This document shows, in pieces, positions 19,853-30,216 of a stretch of 64,000 nt of DNA. Each line of letters begins with the position of its first letter. Position 1 is the first letter of the stretch. Made by a program: the position numbers and the translations under genes. This stretch comes from Glaciimonas sp. CA11.2. Lineage in GTDB: Bacteria; Pseudomonadota; Gammaproteobacteria; Burkholderiales; Burkholderiaceae_D. The notes under the pieces are model-generated. The model had not been told where the DNA came from, did not search any database, and saw only the letters and a program-made list of their open reading frames with translations. Where the stretch lies: the NCBI RefSeq assembly GCF_034314045.1, contig NZ_JAVIWL010000001.1:930001-994000 (forward strand). The letters run 5' to 3'.

Positions 19853-21712
19853 TTAATCGCCCGGCGTCCAGACTTTACCAATCGACAATGATGTCAGTTT
19901 CTTACGGCGGCCGTACCACAAATTGGCCAAACCACGCGAGAAGAACACCGCTGAAAACATCGAGGTCAGAATACCAAGGCAATGCACCACTGCAAAGCCG
20001 CGAATCGCACCTGAACCAAACGTCAGCAACGCAATACCGGCAATTAATGCGGTCACATTAGAGTCGAGAATGGTATGCCAGGCATGCTCGAAGCCCAAAG
20101 CAATCGCCGCTTGCGGTGAGTTCCCTTTGCGTAATTCTTCTCGTATCCGCTCGTTCACCAGCACGTTGGCATCAATTGCCATACCGAGTGTCAACGCGAT
20201 CGCGGCGATACCGGGCAGCGTCAAGGTTGCTTGCAGCGTCGATAATACTGCTACCAGAAGCAACAGATTGACCGACAACGCAATCACACTAAACGCACCA
20301 AATAACAAGTAGTACGCGATCATGAAGATCGAGACCACCAGGAAGCCGTACATGGTTGAATCAAAACCTTTTTTGATATTCTCGGCACCGAGTTGCGGTC
20401 CGATGGTCCGCTCTTCAATAATTTCCATTGGTGCAGCCAGCGAACCAGCACGCATCAACAACGACAGATCGGCAGCCGCTTGTGGCGTACCCATGCCCGT
20501 AATCTGAAAGCTGGAACCCAACTCACTTTGAATTGTTGCTACCGTCAGGACTTCGCCCTTGCCTTTTTCAAACAGAACGACTGCCATCGCTTTACCGATT
20601 TTGTCGCGTGTAGCAGCGCGCATCTTGCGCCCGCCATCACCATTCAAATCAATACTCACCGCTGGCTGATGATTTTGATCAAACGACACAGACGCGTTAG
20701 AGATATAGTCGCCGGTCAGTACGGGATCTTTGTACAAAACCACCGGGGCGTTCTTGCCAATCTTGAACAATTCAGAACCAAACGGCACAGCGGCAGTTGC
20801 CTCGGTACCGCGCGTAACTGACTCATCGACCATCCGCACTTCCAGGGTGGCGGTACGACCAATAATGTCCTTGGCGCGCGCTACATCTTGCACACCCGGC
20901 AACTGCACCACGATGCGATCAGCGCCTTGGCGTTGAATGATCGGTTCGGCAACACCCAACTCGTTGACGCGCTTGGACAACGTCAGAATATTTTGCTGCA
21001 CGCTCTGATCAGTGGTTGTTTTCAACACATCCGCTTTCAAGGTCGCAATCAGCTTTGGATCGGCACCAACTGGTCCATCGGTCAGCGTCAGCTCCGGCAA
21101 TTGATCTGCCAGTAAGGTTTTTGCCTTGCCCAGAGTATCTTGATCGCGGAAACTGATTTCAATCGCATCACCGTTACGATCAATACCGCTATAACGTATA
21201 TCCTTGTCGCGCAAAATGCTGCGAGCACTTGATTGCAAACCCTGAATGCGCTTGTTGGCGACCGCCTTAACATCAACTTGCATCAGGAAATACACTCCGC
21301 CGCGCAAATCAAGCCCAAGAAACATAGGGAACGCGTGAATACTTTGTAGCCATTGCGGCGTATTCGGGACCAGATTAAACGCGACGCTATAAGTTGGATC
21401 GGTCGGATCGGTATTTAATGCTTTTTCCAGTACGGTCTTAGCCTTGAACTGGGTGTCCGTATCCTTGAAACGCGCACGCACCGAGCCTTCGGCACCGGCA
21501 TTATCAAAGATAACATTGAGGGGCGCCAGATTGGCTTGGTCCAGAACCTGTTCCACCCTCCCACTCAACGCACTATCTACCTTCAGGGTAGACTTTATGC
21601 TGCTGATTTGTACCGCAGGTGATTCGCCAAAAAAATTCGGCAGTGTGTACAGCACGCCAAACAACAGCGCGATGACGATCACAATATATTTCCAGATTGG
21701 ATAGCGATTCAT
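19853..21712 (-). CDS. secD: Protein translocase subunit SecD
   Basis: A 619-residue inner-membrane protein, the usual size for SecD. The N-terminal helix MNRYPIWKYIVIVIALLFGVLYTLPNFFGESPAVQ is followed by the large periplasmic P1 domain (GLDLRGGVYFLMQVDV near residue 130) and five C-terminal helices with GMAIDANVLVNERIREE. The start matches the family exactly, yet there is no Shine-Dalgarno sequence; a 15-codon reading frame ends six nt upstream, so reinitiation is conceivable. The 438-bp gap to yajC is unusually long. Confidence 0.97.
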   Translation of the reverse strand: MNRYPIWKYIVIVIALLFGVLYTLPNFFGESPAVQISSIKSTLKVDSALSGRVEQVLDQANLAPLNVIFDNAGAEGSVRARFKDTDTQFKAKTVLEKALNTDPTDPTYSVAFNLVPNTPQWLQSIHAFPMFLGLDLRGGVYFLMQVDVKAVANKRIQGLQSSARSILRDKDIRYSGIDRNGDAIEISFRDQDTLGKAKTLLADQLPELTLTDGPVGADPKLIATLKADVLKTTTDQSVQQNILTLSKRVNELGVAEPIIQRQGADRIVVQLPGVQDVARAKDIIGRTATLEVRMVDESVTRGTEATAAVPFGSELFKIGKNAPVVLYKDPVLTGDYISNASVSFDQNHQPAVSIDLNGDGGRKMRAATRDKIGKAMAVVLFEKGKGEVLTVATIQSELGSSFQITGMGTPQAAADLSLLMRAGSLAAPMEIIEERTIGPQLGAENIKKGFDSTMYGFLVVSIFMIAYYLLFGAFSVIALSVNLLLLVAVLSTLQATLTLPGIAAIALTLGMAIDANVLVNERIREELRKGNSPQAAIALGFEHAWHTILDSNVTALIAGIALLTFGSGAIRGFAVVHCLGILTSMFSAVFFSRGLANLWYGRRKKLTSLSIGKVWTPGD

Positions 21713-22150
21713 AGTGATTCAGCGTTTGGTGTGAGTCCGCAACTTGCAAAACGCAATTTGCAACATACTCGTACTACTAAAAATAATGCCCGATACCGAT
21801 AGAAACGTCTGATAAAACAGACAGCGTCTCACTTCAGGAATCAAGGCGAGGATTCAAGGCGAAAAATTACTAAGAAAAACAAATTTTGTCGGTTTTTATG
21901 ATCAATAGCGAAGCTATTGGCAAAACGGCAAAAATTTGGCTTTTCAACTTTTACGATTCAATACTCACATCCACAACCACTACTGAACCTGATGATATTA
22001 AGAACGCCTCACCGATAAAATCACAATTTATGAGAGCGAGCAATGGGTGAATAGTAAGCAACCACTATGCAACCAATAAACTCACGCTTAAAGCCCAAAT
22101 CGTAAAATTATCAGTGAACGTTCTTATCACGCCAGCAATCAGCGAGGTGC
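21713..22150. other. Long structured yajC-secD spacer
   Basis: This 438-bp gap lies within what is normally a tight operon. It contains a small perfect hairpin (CAATAGC-GAA-GCTATTG, 21903-21919) nested in an outer imperfect repeat whose arms are 21880-21896 and 21922-21938 (14 of 17 pairs). A direct repeat TCAAGGCGA occurs at 21841 and 21854. On the minus strand a short frame of 15 codons (21766-21719, starting MLQIAFCK) ends just before secD. No longer coding frame is convincing. Confidence 0.4.
21874..21944 (-). promoter_or_regulatory. Nested imperfect hairpin upstream of secD
   Basis: A 7-bp GAA-triloop hairpin is enclosed by A/T-rich arms pairing 14 of 17 positions, with partial pairing beyond. 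It lies about 160-230 nt upstream of the secD start. It could be a leader structure, a processing site or a small degenerate mobile repeat; the sequence does not decide. Confidence 0.4.
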
Positions 22151-22498
22151 TTACAGTGCTTTGATCGTGCCTTTAGGCAGCAATGTTGTCACTGCGTTTT
22201 TTTGCAGAGTAACTTCAGTGCCACTGGCGATTTCCAACGTCACGTAACCATCAGCGACTTTTACAACTTTACCCAGAATGCCGCCGGTTGTGACGACTTC
22301 GTCGCCCTTACCCAAAGCATCCATCATGGATTTTTGTTCTTTCTGACGTTTCATCTGCGGACGAATCATCAGGAAGTATAAAACGACGAACATCAAGATG
22401 ATCGGCAGGAAACTAGTCAGATTGCCACCCAGACCAAAAGGGCCTGTAGATGCTGTGGCGGCGGGCGCAGTCTGCGCATGTGCAGTAGTAATAAACAC
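22151..22498 (-). CDS. yajC: Sec translocon accessory protein YajC
   Basis: A 115-residue single-helix membrane protein that associates with SecDF and SecYEG. I chose the GTG at 22498, which has AGGAG 7 nt upstream and gives MFITTAHAQTAP; the open frame extends 13 codons further without support. The helix FLPIILMFVVLYFLMIRPQMKRQKEQ is diagnostic, followed by the soluble DEVVTTGGILGKV domain. It lies between tgt and secD as in most proteobacteria. Confidence 0.95.
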   Translation of the reverse strand: MFITTAHAQTAPAATASTGPFGLGGNLTSFLPIILMFVVLYFLMIRPQMKRQKEQKSMMDALGKGDEVVTTGGILGKVVKVADGYVTLEIASGTEVTLQKNAVTTLLPKGTIKAL

Positions 22499-22561
22499 GA
22501 GAATGCTCCTGATGGTTGTTTTAAAATAGCCTCGCATTTTAGCATTGGGCGGCCCAGGAAT

Positions 22562-22591
22562 AGCATACTGCCTAAATACTAGGCAGATGCT
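22562..22591 (-). terminator. Hairpin between tgt and yajC
   Basis: AGCAT-A-CTGCCT pairs with AGGCAG-ATGCT around a 7-nt loop, an 11-bp stem with one bulged base. No T-run follows on the minus strand, so partial attenuation or RNA processing is as likely as termination. Confidence 0.3.
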
Positions 22592-22680
22592 TATGGGGCA
22601 ACGCTGAGTGATTTGCGACTTCTCCCTCTTAATTACCTATTTTTTGCCAGTTTTTGGCACTTTTTTGCAGTATTTCTTCG

Positions 22681-23886
<1,206 letters not shown>

Positions 23887-23951
23887 TTATATTGCGGGCG
23901 ATCACAGAACAAATGCTCTACAACGTAGCCCAGCATAAACGCAATATCATT

Positions 23952-25019
23952 TCATTTTTCGGCACCTTTACCGCTACTTCGCCGATAAGTAAGCAACATG
24001 GCATCGCCATAGCTAAAAAACCGATACTTTTGTAAAATCGCGTGCGCGTAAGCTGCCTTGATCACATCGTAACCGGCAAAAGCCGACACTAACATCAGCA
24101 ATGTCGATTTCGGCAAATGGAAATTGGTAATGAGACGATCAACAGTCTTAAAGCGATAACCCGGCGTTATAAATAACGCAGTATCGGCACCGCCGGCCAG
24201 CAATTCACCGGTTTGGGAAGCTGATTCCAGCGCACGCAAGCTAGTAGTTCCCACAGCGACGACGTTACCACCAGCGGCCTTGGTCGCCCGGACTGCCTCC
24301 ACAGTCGCAGAATCGATTGTGTACCACTCTGTATGCATTTTATGGTCGGCAAGGTTTTCAGTACGTACCGGCTGGAAAGTCCCGGCCCCGACGTGCAAGG
24401 TGACGTAGGCAAAACCGATGCCTTTTTCACGCAAACGCTCGAGCAACGCCAAATCGAAATGCAAGCCTGCAGTCGGCGCCGCTACGGCACCAGGTTGCTT
24501 CGCATAGACGGTCTGATAGCGCGTCTCGTCGAACGCGTCTGCCGTGTGCTCTATGTAGGGCGGCAACGGCAAGCGACCATGCGTCTCGATCAGTTCGAAT
24601 ACATCCGCTGGGAATATCAGTGTAAAAAACTCACCGACACGCTTGCCGACGGTGACGTCAAAAGCTTCAGCTAAACGTATCTGCGTCCCCGTTTGCGGCG
24701 ATTTTGACGCGCGCACCTGCGCGTGCACGGTGCGGTTATCGATCACGCGTTCGACCAGTACCTCGACTTTGCCGCCAGTCGCTTTGACACCAAAGAAACG
24801 GGCTTTCAATACGCGGGTATCGTTGAATACCAATAAATCATCGGGTGATAGCAAATCCACCACATCCGTAAACTGGCGATCAATTAATGACGCACCATCT
24901 AATGCGCCAAACGATGCATCGTCAACATGCAATAAACGAGAGGCGCTACGCTCGCTCAACGGCAGTTGCGCAATCAATTCGGGTGGTAGGGTGAAATCGT
25001 AATCGGAAAGAGAATGCAT
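23952..25019 (-). CDS. queA: S-adenosylmethionine:tRNA ribosyltransferase-isomerase
   Basis: QueA moves the ribosyl part of SAM onto preQ1 in tRNA to make epoxyqueuosine. The 355-residue product shows the family segments [22 protein letters not shown] at the N-terminus, [17 protein letters not shown] near 65, [15 protein letters not shown] near 180 and [15 protein letters not shown] near 205, and [19 protein letters not shown] near the end. It is transcribed with tgt, and the product pathway is shared. It is divergent from recG. Confidence 0.96.
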   Translation of the reverse strand: MHSLSDYDFTLPPELIAQLPLSERSASRLLHVDDASFGALDGASLIDRQFTDVVDLLSPDDLLVFNDTRVLKARFFGVKATGGKVEVLVERVIDNRTVHAQVRASKSPQTGTQIRLAEAFDVTVGKRVGEFFTLIFPADVFELIETHGRLPLPPYIEHTADAFDETRYQTVYAKQPGAVAAPTAGLHFDLALLERLREKGIGFAYVTLHVGAGTFQPVRTENLADHKMHTEWYTIDSATVEAVRATKAAGGNVVAVGTTSLRALESASQTGELLAGGADTALFITPGYRFKTVDRLITNFHLPKSTLLMLVSAFAGYDVIKAAYAHAILQKYRFFSYGDAMLLTYRRSSGKGAEK

Positions 25020-25233
25020 ACTTAACTAATAACTGAGTAAATAATAAGATTAAAAATATCCGATCTATCAACACTTAAGGTTTATGCACCTTACGAATGT
25101 GTCGAGTAGCCTTTACAATGGCACAACTCTAAGGACCAGGCGTTGCGCTTATATTGCATAAGTTTTGCATAAGTTCTGTATTAACCTCAAACAACCCGCT
25201 ATTTTACGCCCAGCCGCCACATTTACGGCCTAT

Positions 25234-27360
25234 ATGCCTGAACCAACGCGAAAACCATCATCTGCCACCAAACTTCGTAAGCCCGCCAAAGCCCCTGCTG
25301 CGAGCAGGGAAACCAAGTTAGCACGCCTCGGCTTACGTACCGATATGGATCTGGTGTTGCATCTGCCAGCCCGCTATGAGGACGAAACCCAGGTCGTCAC
25401 CATCCATCAGGCTAGTATGATGGGAACCACCGTCGCACAAGTCGAAGGCATTGTCAGCGCCTGCGACGTTCAATATCGGCCACGGCGCCAACTGGTTGTG
25501 ACATTGGCAGATGACAGTGGTCAGTTGATGATGCGGTTTCTCAATTTTTACGGCAGCCAAATCACGCAATTGGCGGTCGGCACACGCGTTCGTGCGCGCG
25601 GCGAAATCCGGCACGGTTTTTTTGGTGCCGAGGTAGTCCATCCAACCTACAAAATCGTCCTTGAGGGTGCGCCGCTGCCAAGCGCATTAACGCCCGTTTA
25701 TCCGTCAGGCGAAGGTTTGTCGCAACTTTTTCTGCGCAAATCAATCGCCGATGCCATGCAAAAAATAGAATGGCGTGACACTTTATCCCCGGCCCAGCTA
25801 AAAACCTATCAATTAGTCCCGTTTGAGCCAGCTGTCCGTTTATTACATAATCCACCGCCTGAAATTGACGAAGGAGCGTTGGCAGATCGTTCTCACCCTG
25901 CGTGGGTACGAATGAAATTTGATGAACTATTGGCCCAACAGTTGTCGCTAAAACGTGCGCAATTCGCACGTCGCGCCCAAAATGCGCGGGCGCTTCCGTT
26001 GATCGGCGCATTATCCGATGCTTTTTTAAAAACGTTGCCGTTCACCCTGACTGCCGCACAACAGCGGGTGATGGCAGAGATTCGCACCGATATCAAGGAG
26101 CCATTTCCGATGCAGCGCTTGCTTCAAGGCGATGTCGGCAGCGGCAAAACCGTGGTTGCCGCGCTAGCCGCTGCGCAAGCAATCGATAGCGGCTTTCAAG
26201 CAGTTTTGATGGCCCCGACGGAAATCCTGGCAGATCAGCATTTCCGTAAAATTGCTGGCTGGATGGAACCGTTAGGTATCAGCGTGGCTTGGCTAACCGG
26301 TAGTTTAAAGAAAAAAGAAAAACTCGCATCGTTGGTGCGCATTGCGTCCGGAGAGGCGCAATTGGTCATCGGCACGCATGCGTTGATCCAGGAAACCGTG
26401 CAATTTTTCAAACTTGGGCTAGTAATTGTCGATGAACAGCATCGTTTCGGTGTCGGTCAGCGCCTGACGCTAAGGCAAAAATCGACGACCGAAAGCAGTA
26501 ATCCGGATGCCGTCGCATCCGAGGTAGTGCCACATCAATTGATGATGAGCGCAACGCCGATTCCGCGTACGCTAGCGATGACCTATTACGCAGATCTGGA
26601 AATTTCTGTCATCGACGAGCTCCCACCTGGACGCACCCCGATCGTAACCCGCAGCGTCGACCAGAATCGTCGTGAAGAAGTCATCCAACGCGTCCACGCC
26701 GCGGCACAGGAAGGTCGCCAGGTGTATTGGGTCTGCCCCTTGATCGAAGAGTCTGAGGCCTTGCAATTACAAACTGCGACGGATACCTATGCGATGCTGG
26801 TCGAAGCGCTGCCAGACTTGCAGATTGGCCTCGTGCACGGGCGTCTTAAGCCCGCCGAAAAGCAAGCTGTCATGGAGGCCTTCATAGCCGGTAATATTCA
26901 CGTGCTGGTCGCCACAACCGTGATCGAAGTCGGTGTCGACGTACCCAATGCCTCTTTGATGGTAATCGAACACGCAGAGCGCTTTGGCTTGTCGCAATTA
27001 CATCAATTACGGGGCCGGGTTGGACGTGGCCTCGCGGCCAGCGTATGTTTGTTACTATATCAAAGTCCATTAGGCCCGATTGCTAAGCAGCGTCTCATGA
27101 CAATGAGAGAAACGACGGATGGCTTTGAGATTGCACGTCGTGATCTGGAAATACGCGGCCCTGGAGAATTTTTAGGAGCGCGTCAATCTGGACAAGCCAT
27201 GCTGCGCTTTGCGGACTTGAGTACTGATCAATGGATCGTCGATCAGGCAAGCGCGCTCGCAGAGAGTCTTTTGCACCATTCAACGCCAGAAAACGTGATA
27301 ACAGTCGAGGCACATCTGGCGCGCTGGCTTGCTGGCCGCGAAGATTTTTTGAAGGTGTAA
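25234..27360 (+). CDS. recG: ATP-dependent DNA helicase RecG
   Basis: RecG remodels stalled replication forks and branched recombination intermediates. From the ATG at 25234 the product has 708 residues; an in-frame TTG 69 bp upstream would add a non-conserved tail and neither start has a good Shine-Dalgarno sequence. An N-terminal OB-fold wedge domain (about 70-180) is followed by helicase motif I LLQGDVGSGKTVVAAL, the VDEQHRFGVGQR box, SATPIPRTLAM, and motifs V-VI (VGVDVPNASLMVIEHAERFGLSQLHQLRGRVGRG). A possible promoter (TTACGA, 17 nt, TACAAT) lies at 25091-25119. Confidence 0.96.
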   Translation: MPEPTRKPSSATKLRKPAKAPAASRETKLARLGLRTDMDLVLHLPARYEDETQVVTIHQASMMGTTVAQVEGIVSACDVQYRPRRQLVVTLADDSGQLMMRFLNFYGSQITQLAVGTRVRARGEIRHGFFGAEVVHPTYKIVLEGAPLPSALTPVYPSGEGLSQLFLRKSIADAMQKIEWRDTLSPAQLKTYQLVPFEPAVRLLHNPPPEIDEGALADRSHPAWVRMKFDELLAQQLSLKRAQFARRAQNARALPLIGALSDAFLKTLPFTLTAAQQRVMAEIRTDIKEPFPMQRLLQGDVGSGKTVVAALAAAQAIDSGFQAVLMAPTEILADQHFRKIAGWMEPLGISVAWLTGSLKKKEKLASLVRIASGEAQLVIGTHALIQETVQFFKLGLVIVDEQHRFGVGQRLTLRQKSTTESSNPDAVASEVVPHQLMMSATPIPRTLAMTYYADLEISVIDELPPGRTPIVTRSVDQNRREEVIQRVHAAAQEGRQVYWVCPLIEESEALQLQTATDTYAMLVEALPDLQIGLVHGRLKPAEKQAVMEAFIAGNIHVLVATTVIEVGVDVPNASLMVIEHAERFGLSQLHQLRGRVGRGLAASVCLLLYQSPLGPIAKQRLMTMRETTDGFEIARRDLEIRGPGEFLGARQSGQAMLRFADLSTDQWIVDQASALAESLLHHSTPENVITVEAHLARWLAGREDFLKV

Positions 27361-27461
27361 AATCTGCTACGGTCACACGCCGTACAGTAACGTAGCGGCC
27401 ATCGTATTATTGTCAGTTTTATTGTGCTGCTGCCCTGAATATATTGGATACGGTGTGCGAC

Positions 27462-27520
27462 TTGATGCGCTGTTTGATGCATCCTTTAATGCACGCCTTG
27501 ATGCCCGCTTGATGTACATC
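27462..27520 (+). repeat. Five-copy 12-bp tandem repeat upstream of oxyR
   Basis: The heptamer TTGATGC (variants TTAATGC, TTGATGT) begins at 27462, 27474, 27486, 27498 and 27509, a period of 12, 12, 12 and 11 bp. The other five bases of each unit vary. It ends about 65 bp before the oxyR ATG. In one frame the first four units read Leu-Met-x-x repeatedly before a TGA, so it could be a decayed coding repeat or an iterated protein-binding site. Confidence 0.6.
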
Positions 27521-27583
27521 ACGATGATGTCCCAATTATTCAATTGTAAAAAAACGTCTTAAAAAATATGCGAAGATAATGAC

Positions 27584-28531
27584 ATGACTCTAACCGAACT
27601 AAAATATATCGTCGCCGTAGCCCGCGTAAAACATTTTGGCCATGCAGCGGAAGCCTGCTTTGTCGCACAACCGACTCTGTCCGTTGCCATTAGAAAGCTG
27701 GAAGAGGAACTGGGTGTTGTGATTTTTGAGCGCGGTGGCAGTGAAATTTCCATCACGCCATTGGGTTTGCAAATTGTCGCGCAGGCCGAACGGGTATTGG
27801 AACAAACAGCCACCATCCGCGAGATCGCAAATCAAAATAAAGACCCGTTAGCTGGCCCGCTAAGACTTGGCATTATTTATACCGTTGGCCCTTATTTGCT
27901 ACCGCCGCTGGTCAAAACCATGATCGACCGCGTCCCCCAAATGCCCTTGGTTTTGCAAGAAAATTTTACAGTGCGGCTGCTTGAATTATTACGTCAAGGG
28001 GAGTTAGACGCTGCCATCATGGCATTGCCATTTCAGGAGCACGGTCTGATGGTGCAACCGCTTTACGACGAAGAATTTGTCGTCGCGCTACCTAAGGATC
28101 ACGACTGGGCCAGTCGTAAAAATATTAGTGCAGAAGATTTAAAATCAGAAACCATGCTGCTGCTTGGCAACGGCCATTGCTTCCGCGATCAGGTGTTAGA
28201 AGTGTGCCCGGAAATGTCTCGCTTCTCCACAACCGGTGACGGTATAGCCCGAACTTTTGAAGGTTCATCATTGGAAACAATCCGCCACATGGTCGCGTCC
28301 GGTATCGGCATCACTGCGTTACCACGTGCATCCGTGCCCGACATGGATACGAAAGAGGGTAACCTGCGCTACATTCCGTTTTCCTCTCCTCGTCCATCAC
28401 GACGCGTCGTGATTGCGTGGCGCAAAAGTTTTACCCGACTTGCCGCAATCGAGTCAGTCCGGCAAGCGGTGCTGGCATGCGGTTTGCCAGGAGTGAGCTT
28501 TCTGCCAGATGAAAAAGTGATTGAGGGATGA
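27584..28531 (+). CDS. oxyR: Hydrogen-peroxide-sensing LysR regulator OxyR
   Basis: OxyR is activated by peroxide through a disulfide between two cysteines and turns on catalase, peroxiredoxin and related genes. The 315-residue product has the LysR helix-turn-helix at the N-terminus (MTLTELKYIVAVARVKHFGHAAEACFVAQPTLSVAIRKLEEE). The redox pair is present at C199 and C208 in GHCFRDQVLEVC, the same positions as in E. coli. It follows recG after 223 bp that contain the 12-bp repeat array. The oxyR-recG order is common in betaproteobacteria. Confidence 0.96.
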   Translation: MTLTELKYIVAVARVKHFGHAAEACFVAQPTLSVAIRKLEEELGVVIFERGGSEISITPLGLQIVAQAERVLEQTATIREIANQNKDPLAGPLRLGIIYTVGPYLLPPLVKTMIDRVPQMPLVLQENFTVRLLELLRQGELDAAIMALPFQEHGLMVQPLYDEEFVVALPKDHDWASRKNISAEDLKSETMLLLGNGHCFRDQVLEVCPEMSRFSTTGDGIARTFEGSSLETIRHMVASGIGITALPRASVPDMDTKEGNLRYIPFSSPRPSRRVVIAWRKSFTRLAAIESVRQAVLACGLPGVSFLPDEKVIEG

Positions 28532-28766
28532 TTGCGGGTTAATCGCCACTTCAGAAACCATCGTTTAAATGGCAGCATCCGGCCAACTATTGGCTTACTA
28601 GCACGGAGTCTTTGGCCGACCATCAGGCAAACGGCACCAAGAGTAAAGCAGAATAAACGACATACCGACTGGAAAGTGTCACCGCTGGTTATGTAAGCTC
28701 TTTATTTATTTTTTGCATCATCAATATTTACCAAATAAAGAAACGACTGTTAGCGCGCCAGCATGT

Positions 28767-28807
28767 TCTTTATCTATCCAAACGCAAAGAGTGCAGATAG
28801 ATAAAGA
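28767..28807. promoter_or_regulatory. 12-bp perfect inverted repeat in front of ubiA
   Basis: TCTTTATCTATC (28767-28778) and GATAGATAAAGA (28796-28807) pair perfectly around 17 nt and end 17 nt before the ubiA ATG. It is either an operator or an mRNA hairpin just before the ribosome-binding region. The spacing does not fit the OxyR consensus. Confidence 0.5.
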
Positions 28808-28824
28808 CACCACGATTAGAAACC

Positions 28825-29679
28825 ATGAACCGATTTAAACTTTACTGCCAACTCATCCGCATCGACAAACCCATCGGCATCCTGTTATTGCTGTGGCCGA
28901 CTCTCATCGCTCTCTGGTTAGCGAGCGATGGCAAACCGGATTGGAAGCTAGTCTTGATTTTTGCAGTGGGCACGGTTTTGATGCGGTCCGCCGGTTGCGC
29001 CATCAACGATTATGCTGATCGCGATTTCGATAAACATGTTTCACGTACCGCTCTGCGCCCTTTAACAAGCGGCAAGATTGCCAGTTGGGAAGCATTGATG
29101 GTTGCGGCTGTGTTGGCTGTCGCGGCATTATTGCTGATCATACCCCTGAACACCTATACCAAACAACTCTCGGTCGTGGCCGTGATCATCGCTGGAACGT
29201 ATCCTTATTTCAAACGTTTTTTTGCAATACCGCAAGCATATCTGGGTATCGCATTCGGCTTTGGCATACCAATGAGTTTTGCTGCCGTTCAAAATGCTGT
29301 ACCACTACTAGTATGGATTTTGTTGATCTCAAATGTATTTTGGGCGATTGCCTACGACACTGAATATGCAATGGTGGATCGTGAAGATGATCTCCATATC
29401 GGCATAAAAACCTCAGCCATTACATTTGGTCGTTTTGATGTTTTAGCTGTGATGATCTGCTATGCCATCTGTTTTTTATTGCTGTTTTTTGTTGGCTGGC
29501 AGTACGGTTTGCGTGGGTGGTTCAGCGCGGGTTTATTGGTAGCAAGTTTGTTTGCAATCTATCATTACATTCTGATACGAGGTCGTGATCGAGCCCGTTG
29601 TTTCGCCGCATTCCGGCATAACAATTGGCTCGGTGCGGCACTATTTTGTGGCGTTGTACTTGACTATGCTTTACGATAA
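28825..29679 (+). CDS. ubiA: 4-hydroxybenzoate polyprenyltransferase
   Basis: UbiA attaches the polyprenyl tail to 4-hydroxybenzoate in ubiquinone synthesis and is an integral inner-membrane protein. The 284-residue product has about eight helices and the two aspartate-rich motifs that bind magnesium and prenyl diphosphate: [15 protein letters not shown] near residue 62 and [22 protein letters not shown] near 185. It starts [27 protein letters not shown], typical of the family. It follows oxyR after 293 bp; the gap carries a perfect inverted repeat. Confidence 0.95.
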   Translation: MNRFKLYCQLIRIDKPIGILLLLWPTLIALWLASDGKPDWKLVLIFAVGTVLMRSAGCAINDYADRDFDKHVSRTALRPLTSGKIASWEALMVAAVLAVAALLLIIPLNTYTKQLSVVAVIIAGTYPYFKRFFAIPQAYLGIAFGFGIPMSFAAVQNAVPLLVWILLISNVFWAIAYDTEYAMVDREDDLHIGIKTSAITFGRFDVLAVMICYAICFLLLFFVGWQYGLRGWFSAGLLVASLFAIYHYILIRGRDRARCFAAFRHNNWLGAALFCGVVLDYALR

Positions 29680-29760
29680 TAAATCATACAATTATTCTAA
29701 TTTTCCTATAGAACCATTTCGAATTAATTGTTTTGCTCACTCACATGAAAGAGGTAAATT

Positions 29761-30084
29761 ATGGCTATTAATAACGAATCCATAAAAGACGGTCGCGAGA
29801 ACTTAGGCGGCGGACTGAAATCTGTTATGCAAGATGCGCAAGACCTTATCGATGCAACAGGTGATCAGGTAGATGACCGTTTCAAAGTCGCCCGTGAGAA
29901 GCTGAAAGCAGCCTTACAGAGCGCAAAATCAGAACTCCCGAAAGTGACAAAAAAAGCGGTAGAAAAAAGCAAGCACGCCGCACATGTCACCGACGAATAC
30001 GTTGGCGGGAATCCATGGAAAGCTGTCGGCGTGGCTGCGGCGATTGGTCTGCTGGCTGGCATCGTGATTGGTCGCAGCAAGTAA
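29761..30084 (+). CDS. DUF883 (ElaB/YqjD-like) membrane-anchored protein
   Basis: A 107-residue protein of the ElaB/YqjD/DUF883 family. In E. coli relatives the C-terminal helix anchors the protein in the inner membrane and the soluble part binds ribosomes in stationary phase. Here the charged helical body (QDAQDLIDATGDQVDDRFKVAREKLKAALQSAKSEL) precedes the conserved NPWKAVGVAAAIGLLAGIVIGR anchor at about 82-105. The ATG has AGAGGT 6 nt upstream. It is followed by a strong terminator. Confidence 0.88.
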   Translation: MAINNESIKDGRENLGGGLKSVMQDAQDLIDATGDQVDDRFKVAREKLKAALQSAKSELPKVTKKAVEKSKHAAHVTDEYVGGNPWKAVGVAAAIGLLAGIVIGRSK

Positions 30085-30103
30085 GAATTACATAAATTTT
30101 GGT

Positions 30104-30140
30104 AAAAAAAGGCGCAAACGAAAATCGTTTACGCCTTTTT
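30104..30140 (+). terminator. Rho-independent terminator, bidirectional
   Basis: A 15-bp stem with one mismatch (30106-30120 pairing with 30126-30140, loop AAAAT) has A- and T-tracts at its ends. It lies between the convergent DUF883 and proC genes. Confidence 0.85.
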
Positions 30141-30216
30141 AAACTGGGTCGGCCTTCCGGCAATCTTTCGTTAAGCTGTCCAGGAAGAGCAAAATATCCC
30201 TGTTTTTATCGCTTCG

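Noticed and set aside
27462..27520. Repeat array before oxyR as a CRISPR
   Set aside because: Units are 12 bp with only seven conserved bases and no spacer/repeat structure or cas genes.
28767..28807. Inverted repeat before ubiA as an OxyR site
   Set aside because: OxyR sites need ATAG-N7-CTAT spacing; here CTAT and ATAG are 19 nt apart in the opposite order.
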